64,000 bases of DNA from Phaeotremella fagi (GCA_001599715.1 BCHU01000016.1:62001-126000); one strand, 5' to 3'; numbered from the stretch's first letter, positions 33,471 to 45,891 are shown. Made by a program: numbers and translations. Notes: generated by a model not told the origin, from the letters alone.

Positions 33471-35677
33471 CTACTGAACTTTATCAAGGAGCGTAACAGG
33501 CATAACACTCTGTCCAACAAGACTAGGACTCCTCGATCCCTCCCCACTCTCCTTCTCCTCCCCACCAAGCGTCACCTCACTCTCCCGTCTCTCACCAGAA
33601 ACATCTTTCTCATGATCACCCTCCGAAACTTGTTTTCGAGCCATGAACCACATCCCGAAAATCACTATTGCCCATAACCCGAAGATGAAGCCTACGGATG
33701 CTGGGTAGCCTTTAGAGAATCTTGGTGAGTCCACGGTAGCGAAGGTAAAAATGGGCACGAAAACGTATGTACAGTAGCCTGCTGTCATCATTGAAGAAAT
33801 TATTAGACCTCTCTCAGCGGTTGAATGACGGAGTGTTGTATTGATCCAAGAATACTGAGGATTTTGTCAGTTTTCACTTTTTTCGGAATTTTTTTGGAAT
33901 TCATCGTATAGGATGATTCAAACTTACCAGAATAGGCGAACTCATCCCTGAGAATCCACCTACATAGAAAGCAAGGAATTTGAGTGGATCAGGAATCGTC
34001 CAAATTGAAAGACAGATAGTAGCGAACAACATGAAAAACTGAAAGTGGCACCCTTTCGTCAGTTGTATTCATTGATCATTGATGAGTCCAACGTACATTA
34101 GGGAACGTCCACATTTTCCATACTGTTAATGTACCAGCCAAAGTCGTTCCTAACCATGATGAAAGTGCTTGAACAAGATTGATGAAAGTTGGTAAGATGT
34201 TTATCAGTTGGACTGAATATTTGTTCTCGGCTTTTAACCAAAGTGACATGTAACTTGTCCAATAATGACCTTGGATCATCTAAATCATCAAATTCGATAA
34301 GCACCTAATCAACCTTACAAAGTAACTTCAACTTACACAGATATAAGCAGAGACGCAAATCCACCACATCGGTTTCGATAGAGTCGTCTTGAAAGTGTTC
34401 CAAGTGATTCCGTTGTCATCACCGTTAACTGGCATTCTAGATTTAGCCAATGAATATTCTTCCTCGGTTAAGAACCATCGTTTAGGTGAATTGGGTAATC
34501 CGGGGAAGAAGGCGTAACCTATCAAAGCGATTGGTAGGGTTATGACTCCGTCGATGACGAATAACCTGGATCGTGATTAGTTATGTATGGTATTTTTTTA
34601 AGTTTTGATTGACATACCATCTCCATCCTGCTAGACCGTTGACGCCGTTTAAACCTGTATAAGCTGCTGCTTGTAGATATCCGGAGAACATTGATCCAAG
34701 GGAATTTCCCATAAACCAAACTCCTGCACGTTTGAATAGTTCTTCTTTACGATACCAACTTCCGACTAACCACAAATGTATCAGTTATAACGACAATGAA
34801 AAATGTTTTAAGTTTAACCAGGGACATACGGATTAAATGCGTACCACCGAAAGATGGAGCTTCGAAGAAACCAACTAACGCACGTAGGAGATAGAGATGC
34901 CATAATTGGGTTACACGAGATTGAGCGAATGTGAGGATCGCCCAGATGACTTCGAGTGTTGGTAGGAGATACGGTGCACTGTCGACTTTTTAGTCCGAGT
35001 CCGAGAAGTGTCCTGGGAAAAACGTACAATTTAGGTTTGGTTTGGAACCACATTAAAGGAATTTGACCGACGACATCTATCTCCTTCGCTCAGTGGATGT
35101 TTAGGGGTATGCAGTGAAAATACGTACAGGCAGTATAGACTGTGAATTTCAACTGTCAGTGGATCCCTAATTTGTCAGGAAGGCTTCACTTACATGCCAC
35201 ATTAAAATAATTCAATGCGTTCCCATCTGGTCCAGTCCCAAGATCCTCTTTCATACCGGATACCTATTCCTTGCTTTAGCAATGTACTTCAATGGTTTGG
35301 CGAATAACTTACATAGGCATTCGTGATATTCGATTGATCGAGATACTGATTGAATCGTTAGTGATTCAGGTTTTATCGAAATACGATACAACTCGTAACA
35401 TACTTTGCAGAAGACTACAGTCATCAATTAGTTATGCCACTGCTTAAGGGGTCAGGTGAAGCGACTTACAACTCAAACAAGCGAATATTAGAATGGAAGT
35501 ATCGAGTTTTCGTAAAAGTTTTCGTTCAGCTTCTGGATAATGAGAAGCTATCCCAGATGAATTTAGCTCGAGCTTTTCGTCCAGGTATCAGCACGAGCAC
35601 TTACGATACCAATCGAAAACGTCAACTACAACTCTTCCAACTTCAGTTTTACGTAAACCTCTAACGATAGCTGCCAT
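33471..35677 (-). CDS. MFS transporter, anion:cation symporter type (Fen2/Dal5-like)
   Basis: Exons 35677-35605, 35547-35470, 35414-35404, 35345-35313, 35263-35194, 35139-35128, 35076-35028, 34978-34830, 34765-34618, 34565-34337, 34279-34097, 34038-33928, 33854-33471; 511 aa. Family marks: [10 protein letters not shown] before helix 1, [34 protein letters not shown], and GWRWLFVIDG. About 12 hydrophobic segments are visible. The C-terminal tail is acidic and cytosolic. The [17 protein letters not shown] motif is typical of pantothenate/allantoate/vitamin permeases; which substrate is not determinable here. The gene has a micro-exon of 11 nt and one of 12 nt. Confidence 0.88.
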
Positions 35678-36971
35678 TACTGTATGTTTTATCGTGATTG
35701 AAGTAGTCAGTAGTCAATGGACAATGTAGGATTACTGCAGTGTGTTGTTACCTTGCTAACTCAAGTGAATACCTTCAAAGTTATATACTGTATTATTCAT
35801 GCAATTCATCGTTTCAAGTATACAGGAACAACGAAAATCGATGGCGACCAAAGTTCGTCATCCATAACAAGCTCGTGATTGGAATTCAAGATCCAATCCA
35901 ATCCAAGTTAATGTACAACTTGGTGCTGACTAGATAGGAACAGAAGTATTTCATATGACCCTTCTTGCATATCAAATCTTACTGTATATCGGAAACAAAT
36001 CGCCAAGCAAATCTTTTTAGATACACCTAGGATTTAGCGCTATTTTGATGATCACGTCGTATTGACGTGCTGCGAAATTGATAAAAAAAAGAATTATTTA
36101 ATTCCTTCGGTCCAGTAAATCGGAACGATCGTTTGACTTATGGCGTGCTGGGTTTCTTAGTTGCCTCTTGAGCTGGGTTGGTTGTTGTCTATCAGGTAGA
36201 TTGATCAGTAAGCCGGTTGGCTTTAGTGTTCGGCAAGATTCCATTTACACTTTTAGTGATTTCTTTACGAACTGCAGAACAGTTGGTCGTGTATACCAGA
36301 TATTAGATGTGTACGTTTGGGGGAAGTAGACTATTTCGTTCGCTTACCCACCCAGAACAACATCGAACGGAGAAGTTCCAAAGAACACGATTATTGATCA
36401 GCAAGTCTCTCTCGCTTAAGAACAATAAGAACATCAATCTTCTTATCCCAATCAAGTTGGAATCACATCTTACAAACGCATTTGAAAATTAAGTAATTTG
36501 ATAATAACTCTATTTTAAGAGACGCCACAAAATAGAGGAAAGCCACGTTGAAGAAATCGATGGCGCCATTGAAGGAATTGGAATACTTCTCGGGTCAGTA
36601 TGATATTCCAAGTGTGTGGTGGGGTGCAGGCTATAAACCAAAGGTCAGTCATGCAGTAAAATGCCAATACAAATACAGACCGAGTGAGCACGACATTGGT
36701 GACGTGCCCCTTAATTGATCCGTCGTTTCGGGCTTTGCCGAGAGCGTTTATTGTTCTGCCTACGGTTTGATTTGTCTTTCTTGTGTCACCTGCTTACTAT
36801 TATGCCATTATGGCTAAGCTCAGGCCTTGGAAATGTTGAGATGGATTTCAGATATATATCACATCTCGTACAGGATTTCTTACTGAAGTGTTTGTTCAAA
36901 AAAGAAACTTTCTTCTCCCTTTCAAAAGATAATACAAATACCAAGTACGTTAAGAGAAGTGAATTATCAAA
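35678..36971. other. 1.3 kb divergent intergenic region
   Basis: Between the MFS transporter (minus) and the 2OG oxygenase (plus). AT-rich, with a poly-A/T tract near 36084-36098. A 52-codon frame at 36560-36718 and several short frames exist but carry no recognisable motif. It likely holds both promoters. Confidence 0.35.
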
Positions 36972-38194
36972 ATGCCTATCGCCGTTCCACAAATCTCAAA
37001 CTTCTCATATGTCCAAGAGACAAAAGAAGATCTCCCATGGGCTGATCGTAAGTAAAAACAAATCCAAACCACCTAAAGACACCCCCTAATCACCACCCAC
37101 ACAGTCGCCACGATCGATCTATCCAAATTCGGTACACCAGAGGGAAACAAGGAACTAGCAGCCACTCTCATCCAAGCGATCCGAACCAAAGGTTTCTTCT
37201 ATGTCGTTGGTTTCGATATCCCCCAAGAGAAAGTTGATAGACAGTTCGCGTTGGGACAGAAATTCTATGAATTGCCTTTGGAGGAGAAGGAGAAGTATAC
37301 ACCTAACCTTGATGCGGGTGAATATAACGGTTATCGACCTGCTGGAAGACGTATTATTGGAGGTGGATTGACTGATAGAATTGAAGTTTATAATATTCCA
37401 AGTGGGTCGAGTTCTTCTTCCAATCAAGAGAATTGATTTACTGATGATTGATGATTGTTCTAGAGTTTAACGGTGATTTCCCACAAGAACATCCATCACC
37501 AGTGAAAGAGAACATTGGTGAAGTCGAAGAATTCGCTCGATCACTACACACCAAAGTCCTAGATCCACTCCACACCCTCATCGCCATAGCCCTAGAACTT
37601 CCAGAAGATTTCTTCGTCAATTTACACAAATACGAACAAAAATCAGAAGATCATTTACGATACATGAAATATTCTAAATACACACCAGAGGAAACTGCTC
37701 AAATAGGTGATGGACTTTGGACAGCTGGTCATACGGATTTAGGAACTATTACTCTATTGTTCAGACAACCTGTAGCAGCACTTCAGATTAAGGATCACGA
37801 GACTGGAGATTGGAAATGGGCTAAACCATTGAACGGTTCACTCACCGTTAACACCTGTGACGCATTGTCATTCTTAACCGGTGGCTACATCAAATCAACA
37901 GTTCACAGAGTCTCGATCCCACCTAAAGATCAACGTCATGTTGATAGATTAGGTTTACTGTATTTCGCTAGACCACAGAACGATTTGGTTTTGAAAACTA
38001 TCGATTCTCCTGTTCTGAAACGTGAAGGTTTCACTCAGAACGATTTCGAGAAACAAGGAGTGGAGGTTCCTACTATGGGCGAATTCGTGGTTCGTAAACA
38101 GCAATGGCAGCAATCTGTTAACAGGGGTAAAACTTATAAAGAGAAGGATGGTCAGGAGATCATTCCAGGTTTCAAGGGTGTTTATCACCAGTAG
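36972..38194 (+). CDS. 2-oxoglutarate/Fe(II)-dependent oxygenase (isopenicillin N synthase-like)
   Basis: Exons 36972-37047, 37105-37401, 37464-38194; 367 aa. The N-terminal DIOX_N part contains TIDLSKFG and AIRTKGFFYVVGF. The Fe(II) ligands are visible as HTD (WTAGHTDLGTITLL) and the distal His (KSTVHRVSIP); a downstream Arg (VDRLGLLYFARP) is the likely 2OG-binding position. Full length for the family. It is a cytosolic oxidoreductase, and the substrate cannot be inferred. Its neighbour, a divergently oriented transporter, could be functionally linked, but nothing in the sequence proves this. Confidence 0.88.
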
Positions 38195-38590
38195 GATACG
38201 ACGGCAACTGATTAAAAAGGAGTCCCTCACGTCTTATTTCGAGATAGATTGGTCATGTAGTAGAAGTGGATGGTCAGGTTAGCAGGGGTACTCAGTATGA
38301 AGGATGGTAATTCGTTAATTTATGTATTCATGTCTTGTGATGTATTGATTACATCGTCGACATTCTTTAGATTTTGTGGCAGAAGGAGGTACGAGCTCAG
38401 AACTGCCACTGTGATAGCTGATTATCGCACATCATAAATATTATCCTCAGGTGTTGACTGCTTTCACGAAGTCTCTGAAGAAGCCTCAAGTGGAGAGTCA
38501 TAACCTGCATAAATAAAGCGTACAAAGAATAAACAAATACCACAAAAAGCATTAAAAAAGGGAATCCCAAAAACAAGTCCCCACCCCACC
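38195..38590. other. Convergent 3' spacer
   Basis: 396 bp between the 2OG oxygenase stop and the MCM2 stop. 3' UTRs only, as far as I can see. Confidence 0.4.
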
Positions 38591-41500
38591 CTAAAGCTCT
38601 TCACCACCCACAACCCTCGTGAAAACCTTCTCAATAAACCCATCCCCAACGACTTTGAACCCGTTAACCCCGAACAATCTAGATTTCAAGAACGGCGCCA
38701 CGTCGTAAATCTCCAATTCTTTGGCTCTAGCTTCAAGTTGATTGATCTTGATCGAGACTTTATCTGGATTTTCACCTTTCTGATGACGATGGAGTTGAAC
38801 TCTTTCTTTGATTATTTGACCGAGGAGGAAGGAGAGGAGTTCTTCGTGGTCTGTTGCTTGGTGGACGTATTTACGGAATCCCTGGGGGCGATTGTTAGTT
38901 TTGAGTTTCAGGGGATTTTATTGGGGGAGGGGACTTACTCTTTCTAACGTCTTTTTGATTGACATCTTTTGGGCGTTGACGAAACTTCCAACCGTAACTT
39001 GGATAGCTAGATCGATGTCATCGCTTCTGACGTATTCTCTTAAGTTCATTTTAGCAGACGCTTCAGACATTCTGATCATTGATTCCAAATGTCTGACGGT
39101 GATTGGGAACGATCCAGTCGCTAACGACTCTCTACGTAGATCCGCATACAGTCTTGCAAGTTTATCTTGATCAAGTTCGTATAGTTTTGGTTTGATATGT
39201 TCTTTGGCGTACATGATGTATTTTCGTAGAAGATCTTGTGGAATGATCTAATAAGGTAGGTTAGTTGGTTATCTAACGATCAAAATTGAAAACCACCTAC
39301 ATCCTCATCAACACTTGTTGCTACGTTGATCTCATCGTTCTCAGCATCGAATTGTGGATGTGATCGTAGATGACTTCCAACAACGAATTGAGCCAACATT
39401 TCATCTTGAACCGGATCAACAGCATCTTTGACTACACACAGAACGTCGAAACGTGACAAAATAGGTTCGGTGAGTTCAACATTCTGTTGGAAAGGTATAG
39501 TGGGGTTGTAACGGCCACGAATTGGATTGGCCGCCGCGACAATAGCACATCTAGCTTGTAGGGAGGTGACGATACCAGCTTTCGATATTGAAATAGATTG
39601 TTGTTCCATAGCTTCGTGGATTGAAGTCCTATCCGCATCGTTCATTTTATCAAATTCGTCAATCAAGCAATGACCTTTATCGGCTAAAACCAATGCTCCA
39701 CCCTCCAAAGTCCATTCCCTAGTTACTGGATCTTTTCGAACTGATGCTGTTAAACCTACAGCTGAAGCTCCTTGACCAGTCGTGAACACCGCTCTTGAAG
39801 CTGTCTTTTCGACATATTTGAGGAATTGCGATTTGGCAGTACCAGGATCACCAAGAAGGAGAACGTTGATATCACCTCTGATTCTGTGTTTTCGATTGAT
39901 ATCTTTTGGTACACCACCGAAAAGACTTAGGGCGATTGCCGTTTTGATGTCGTCATGTCCGTAGATAGATGGTGCGATCGATTTGATGATTCTCTTCGAA
40001 ATCCTGTCATCTTTTGCCATCGTTCGAATCATTTTCTCGTCTTCCTCAGTGAGTCGGACTGCAGCGTAAAGATCTTCCTTCTTGTTGATGTGGTTGGCTT
40101 CAAGGACTGTTGAGAAAACTGGGAAACCGTTTTTGGAGTTGAGTGAGGCGTCAAAGTTGTTTCGGTAGATACCAGTTACTTCCTGTTAAGCTATCAGCAT
40201 CGTTCCATCAATTAACACGTACAATCTCTTCTCCTGGTTTGGCGACATCGATCAAATCCCACAACAAAACCACCTCACGATGTCTAGGTAACCGACCAGC
40301 GGGTACTGAACCAGGTGATTCTTGAAGTGTCAACTTTTGGTAATTCCTATAAACAGTTTGTTCAGAGTTGACGGTGAAAGGACCTCTAGCTTCACAATGT
40401 TGACAGAAACTGATTTTAAGTTCTTTTGAAGTATCTTGGAAAAATGGTCCAAGGGTGACACCACATTTTCCACAATCGAATTTTACGTATTTCAATTGAG
40501 GGAAAACTCCACTTCTTCTGGTGACGACACCGGTCACTCTGACCAAGGTATTGAGATTACCTTGACGAAGATCACGTAAGGATAACGATGTTGGGAGTTC
40601 AGTGATTCTGACGTGAATCTCTGAATGGATACGATCGTATGATGGGTAGTAGAGTAGAATGGCGTCCAGAGCGACTTGATCGAAAAGTGCCAACATTGGT
40701 TGAGGTGAGTTGGCAAGGAAATAAGCAAGAATCGGACGTGAAGTCGCAAGATGAAGATAAGAGACCTCGAGTGATTCCGAGTTGACTGTTGTTAGTTTTG
40801 TTCAGCGGATTGACCTACCTTCTCCGAGATGTTTGATTCTTTGTCCGTAAACTGATTGACCGTTCTCATCGACATAGGTCATGAGGAAAGATCTGAAATG
40901 TTTTTGGACAGCTCGACTGACCATATCCAAGCTGACCCATTCGGCGATAGATGCAGATTTGACATCACCAAGATGTTCTAAAGACATTTCCTATCAAGTC
41001 AGTGAATGTCCACTAAAAGTCTCTTACCTCTTCCTCCTCAACATCATCTTCATCCATTCTTTCATCATACTGTCTTCTCTTTCTTCTGACATTAATACCA
41101 CTCAATAAACCATCACCGTAAGCATCTCCTTCGACGTCATCATCACTCTCCAAGAACGTTGGGACACGGGCTCGACGAGATGCACGTCCCCCACGTTGAC
41201 CACGATCACGAGCTGCCATTGCTCTTTCTGCAGCGAGACGTTCTGCACGCGTCATCTCAGGTAACGAAGAACGATCATCAATGTCTCCAGCGGAGTAAGC
41301 GTCTTCGTCGGGATTGGATTGGTAGTCCCTATAAAGTGTCAGAGGGACCTCTGGATTTTCAAAGACGTAACCCACTCCATCATGCCATCGTTAAATAAAT
41401 CTTCACCCTCTTCATCCTCATCATCAGCCCGTTCACGTTCTCTACCTCTACCTCTCATCTCTTCCTCCTCATCATCACCTACGTCGGGTTCATCCCCGAA

Positions 41501-41734
41501 ATCAGAGAACGGAGCTGGAGGGGATGAAGGTGGTAATGAAGATGGTGGTGGGGAAGAACGGGTGTTGGATGGACCAGGTTGAGTGGTTGGTGTGGGAGTT
41601 GGTGAAGCTGGATCTGAACCTGAACGAGGACGTTTTGATCTACCTTGAGAAGATGGTGGGAGGGGTGGAGATGACTGTGGGGTGGGGTGTTAGTATGAGT
41701 TGGCTGTGTGGTTATTGGATACATTGCTTACCAT
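38591..41734 (-). CDS. MCM2: MCM2 replicative helicase subunit
   Basis: Exons 41734-41732 (the ATG alone), 41674-41376, 41328-41028, 40990-40819, 40785-40223, 40182-39301, 39247-38939, 38881-38591; 939 aa. The acidic, Ser/Pro-rich N-terminus is typical of MCM2. The zinc finger has the form C-x2-C-x18-C-x2-C (FDCGKCG..FCQHC). The MCM AAA+ core carries Walker [10 protein letters not shown], Walker [10 protein letters not shown] and the arginine finger LSRFD. Part of the Mcm2-7 helicase loaded at origins in G1. The first coding exon is just the initiator codon (ATG|GTAAGC), and one intron (40786-40818) is only 33 nt. Confidence 0.95.
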
Positions 41735-41818
41735 GGTGGTTGTTGATGTTGGTTGGTGAAATGAGATAAAAAGAGTAATAAGATACAGTTGAAATGAGAT
41801 ACTAAGGGAAGGTGCAAG

Positions 41819-41844
41819 ACGCGACGCGACGCGACAGAAACGCG
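41819..41844. promoter_or_regulatory. Cluster of four ACGCG boxes upstream of MCM2
   Basis: ACGCG occurs at 41819, 41824, 41829 and 41840, within 26 bp and about 85 bp upstream of the MCM2 start, in the 273-bp region shared with TRM82. ACGCG is the core of the MluI cell-cycle box bound by MBF in fungi, which drives G1/S genes including MCM genes. Confidence 0.65.
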
Positions 41845-42007
41845 CAGTATTCACGTACAACGTGGATTATTATTCCAATCATTTTATTGTTATTATCCCA
41901 ATTGGTTGCGTTCACGACGGCATCAAAAATGTCTGAACATCTAATGTGTTTTCACTGACTTGCTCCTCCTCGAACCACCACCACCACCACCACCCCCCTC
42001 CACCACG

Positions 42008-43992
42008 ATGTCAACATCGCAATCTATACCCTACCCAACATTAAATCTCACTTCATCCAGATCATCAATCGTACTATCTTCAGGCTCACAAATTCAACTC
42101 GTAGATCTATCAAATTCAAACACCTCAATCCTTTCTTCAGAACCTTCAACCTTAACCTCAACTTCACTTATTAGACTCCTAACTGTCTCCGAGGATGGGA
42201 GGGTCGTTGTCACTCAATCTGACGATAAGAGTTTGAAAGTTTGGGATGTTGTCGATAACGAGATTAAGCTGAGGAACACTAGGTTAGCTGTTCACTTCTC
42301 CCCCGAGGTGATGTAGCTAACATCGATCAGGACCGTCACTAAACGTGGTTCATATCTCTCTCTGTCGTCAGATGGGAATGTCATCTTCGCTGATAGAGTC
42401 GGTGATATCTATCAGTCAGTGTGGCCTCTTTCTCCCAAATGCTATTCGCTGACAATTATCAGTTACCCCCTCGACCCCAAACCTACAGACCCATCCACTT
42501 CCAGACCTCAACTGTTTGCTCTAGCTTCCGATCCAACTTTGAACCCTGACGCTGACTTCCTTTTGGGTAGGTGTTCCTTATATTCAAGGAGTAGTTCTAA
42601 CCTACTCCCACAGGACATGTTTCGATATTGACGAAACACATACTCTCATCCGATGGACGACATATCATAACCGCTGATCGAGACGAACATATTCGAGTCA
42701 GTAGATATCCAAAATCCTATGTCATTGACCGTTATCTATTCGGGAGTGAAGGGTAGGTCTAAATCATCCATAAGAATTGAACGTCAACTTACCCCCGCCC
42801 AAGCTTCGTGTGCGCACTCCACATCCCCAAATCCTACCCATCACATCTTCTCTCAGCAGGAGGGGACGTCTACATCAATCTCTGGGATTGGACAACAGGA
42901 GAATTAATCAAACAAATCGATATAGCTTCTTCAGTGTTACCTTGTCGAAAAGTTAAAGCTGATTTGAGGAGGAGGAAGAATTATAAAAAGGACAGAAGTG
43001 GGAGACGTATCAGAGGGAAGGATGAACCGACGAACGAAGTTGATGTTCAAACTGTTGAGAATGCACTGGAAGGGAGTGAAGAATGGTACACTGCACCTGC
43101 TGGATGGCAATTACCTTCTGGTCAGGGGATATGCGTTGAAACGATTGAGACGATGGAGGTTGATGATAAAACTGTGGTTCTATTCTTTTCCATAGGGCAA
43201 GTTATCTGATTTAGTCGTGAAACAAAATACTGATCAGAGTACTAGTGCGGCTGCTCTCCATTCGTTTATTTTTGATCCTTCGGAATCAACATCGGATATC
43301 AAAACTCTATCACTCTCCCACCCTTTGCTGGGTTTCACGAAAATTCCAAATCATCCAAATTACCTTCTACTCAGTCTTAACACTGCTTGGGGTAAAATCA
43401 ACAAGAATTCAGTACCAGACGAAGACAATGGGAAAGGGAAGGCGAAAGAGGAAATTTTATTGTCTGAAGAGGAGCTAGCGGGATATCTGAACAACCTGTT
43501 AGTCGTTGAAGTGAGATCAGACGGGCAGGTAAGTCACAATTCAATTTTCGACAGGAATACAACTAAACCTAATAGCTTGTGGACGTATCTACGGAACCCC
43601 AATTCTCTTCACTCATGAAAACGATCCAAAGCAACGCATCAAAAACCACAACCAAACAAATAAAATCACTAGACCTATACGAGAATCTAAGTCTCCTACC
43701 CCGATGGCCAGGATTCGAGGAAGACGAAGAACTAGCCGGTCCATCAGATGAGAAAGTCGTTGATCCCTCGATGTCAGTGTCAGTTTCTGGATCAACTACA
43801 CCGATACCTGAGAAATACAGTTTGGAGGAATTGAATAGGATGGGGATAAGAGCGCTTGGGAGACTTCAGGCTAGAGGGGTGGATGTGGGTGACGTTTATA
43901 GGATGAAGAAGAAATTGAAAGGTAAGGATGGGGTGGTTGTGACTGCTTCTGTTGAGGTTCAGGATGAGGAGGATTTCGTTAGTGGGTCATAG
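42008..43992 (+). CDS. TRM82: TRM82-like WD40 subunit of tRNA (guanine-N7) methyltransferase
   Basis: Exons 42008-42282, 42331-42414, 42463-42566, 42614-42752, 42804-43173, 43238-43528, 43576-43992; 559 aa. WD40 blades include [21 protein letters not shown] and the signature [20 protein letters not shown], characteristic of Trm82/WDR4. A Lys/Arg-rich insert ([17 protein letters not shown]) and a C-terminal extension make it longer than the yeast protein. It supports the catalytic Trm8 subunit in forming m7G46 in tRNA. The junction 43173/43238 is the least certain: the coding frame continues plausibly to about 43195 (VVLFFSIG) before shifting, so another splice site or an indel is possible. 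Confidence 0.85.
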
Positions 43993-44188
43993 GGTCATGT
44001 CATTTTATGCAGTGATGTTACTCTTTGTCGGCTCGTACGTGTCTAGTGCTGAATGATAACGACCATCAAATTCATCAACTCATCTCAACTACATACCTTC
44101 AAATAACTAAACTAATACCGATAACTTCAATAAAACCAATTCTCTAGATCAAGATGACCAGATTAAAGGAAAGACCAACTGGTCTCCT

Positions 44189-44632
44189 TTAATCTGACTC
44201 TGAATCATACCCTTTTCTGCTTTTAGTCTTCATTGCCCACCGCATCCCTCCGTCGCCCGTCTCTGATTTCTTCTTCTCCTCCCTTTCTAAATCCTCCATC
44301 TTCTTCTCGGGCCTTTCTAATTCCAACTCCCCACCATCGTACTTCCTGTAACGATGACAGGTGTTAACAAATATGGACGCTTTGTCCCAGTAAAGGGTAC
44401 TACGTGTACCTTCAGTGGCTGCGTTGAACACTCCAACCGAACTCTTAATATCATCTATCCACTTCAACATTCCCTCATCCCCTTTTTCTTTAACCTCTTT
44501 TTCTAATCTTGTAAGAACCTCATCAAAGACCATGGTTGTCTCTTCGTTCCTAGCAGCAATGTGATCGCTGATGGCTGAACCAAATTCATATTGACTTGGC
44601 TTGAGTGATTGATTGTCTTGTTCTGTATTCAT
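44189..44632 (-). CDS. Family 2 tandem paralogue (copy a)
   Basis: Single exon, 147 aa, no signal peptide. The core reads VFDEVLTRLEKEVKEKGDEG, LKWIDDIKSSVGVFNAAT, then FVNTCHRYRKYDGG, followed by a Glu/Lys-rich tail. It looks all-helical and soluble. I recognise no database family; related copies follow at 45.0, 45.9, 46.8 and 47.5 kb. A TATA-like element (minus strand TATAAAA, 44700-44694) lies 62 bp upstream of the ATG, and a leader motif shared with the other copies sits directly before it. Confidence 0.72.
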   Translation of the reverse strand: MNTEQDNQSLKPSQYEFGSAISDHIAARNEETTMVFDEVLTRLEKEVKEKGDEGMLKWIDDIKSSVGVFNAATEGTRSTLYWDKASIFVNTCHRYRKYDGGELELERPEKKMEDLEREEKKKSETGDGGMRWAMKTKSRKGYDSESD

Positions 44633-44693
44633 GGCGATAAAAATTGGTTTGGATGGATGTAAAGAAAGAGAGGGGGTTTTCTTGGAAGACTAG

Positions 44694-44700
44694 TTTTATA
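44694..44700 (-). promoter_or_regulatory. TATA-like box of family 2 copy a
   Basis: Minus-strand TATAAAA, 62 bp upstream of the copy a start. The same position upstream of the 46.2 kb copy also reads TATAAAA, but it is degenerate (GATAAAA or TATAAC) before the 47.1 and 45.5 kb copies. Confidence 0.45.
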
Positions 44701-45037
44701 TGTACAATACAACGGTTTGTGGAGCGTTGGTGATCCTTTCATCTGAATTTTTTGACTTGAACAATGGAGATAACCTTTGTACAATGACCATCCATTCAAA
44801 AAAGAAATTCACCGAAACTCGTCCTTTTCAATGCGGGTGGCAGTTTACATTGTACTTGTGCCACTGGGACGAGAAGAGCTCTATCGTTGAGAATTAGAAC
44901 GTAACTCTACACATAACGTAACTCTACACATCAAACTCGTCTCAACTACATACTTCAAATAACTAAATTGATACAAGTACAAAACCGATTCTCCACATGA
45001 CATCAATCAGAACAAAGGAAAGACCAACTGGTCTCCT

Positions 45038-45505
45038 TCAGTCTGATCCTGAATAATACGGCAACTCTTCTCCTGAATCATTCCCCTCACCGTCGCCTGT
45101 TTCTGGTTTCTCCTTCTTATCGTTGACTGTTTCTAATCCCAACTTCTCACCATTCTTCTGGGAAAGATCACAACTCTCATCCAATGCGGACATTTCAAAA
45201 TGATGATCGGAGCTTTTCAATTCCCATTTCTCACCATCGTACTTCTGGTAACGATCACAAGTATCACGGAATATTCCCCCCTTAAGCCAGATAGAGGAAT
45301 GACCTTCAACGGCTAGGTTGACTGCGTTGAACTCTCCAACGGAACTCTTAATATCATCTACCCACTTCAACAAACCCTCATCCCCAGTTGGTTTAACCTC
45401 TTCTTCCAATTTTGTAAGGACATCATTAAAGACTGTGGATGTAGCTTCGCTTCTAGCAATGATGAGACTGCTTATGGCTGAATGAAATTCTTCCTGGGTG
45501 AGCAT
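45038..45505 (-). CDS. Family 2 tandem paralogue (copy b)
   Basis: Single exon, 155 aa. Core: FNDVLTKLEEEVKPTGDEG, LLKWVDDIKSSVGEFNAV, FRDTCDRYQKYDGEKWEL, then an acidic, variable tail. Very similar to copy a in the first 100 residues, with the tail diverged and extended by an acidic insertion. Intact. Function unknown. Confidence 0.72.
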   Translation of the reverse strand: MLTQEEFHSAISSLIIARSEATSTVFNDVLTKLEEEVKPTGDEGLLKWVDDIKSSVGEFNAVNLAVEGHSSIWLKGGIFRDTCDRYQKYDGEKWELKSSDHHFEMSALDESCDLSQKNGEKLGLETVNDKKEKPETGDGEGNDSGEELPYYSGSD

Positions 45506-45891
45506 GTTTGAGATGATTTTCTGGTGTTTTGTTTTCGGTTGGTGGCGGATGGATTTAAAGAAAGAGAGAGGTTAATTTGGAAGACTGGTTATATGTACAA
45601 TACTACTGTTTGTGGAGCGGTGATAATCCTTTCATCTCAATTTTTCACTTGCATCACTTGGACAACGGAGACAACACCTTTGTGCGGTACCCATACGTCA
45701 AAAACTTTTTCACCGAAGCTCATCCTTTTCAATGCGGGTGGCAGTTTACATTGGCACAGTACGAGTAATCGTATTTGTGCCACGGGATGGAGGACTGTAT
45801 CAATGAAATAAGAACTCAACTTTCTCGTCTAAACTACATACTTCAAATAACTAAATCGATACCAAATTACAAAACCAATTCTCCAATCACA

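Noticed and set aside
36560..36718. 52-codon plus-strand frame in the MFS/oxygenase spacer
   Set aside because: Reads moderately protein-like but too short and without motif or neighbours' support; more likely promoter sequence.
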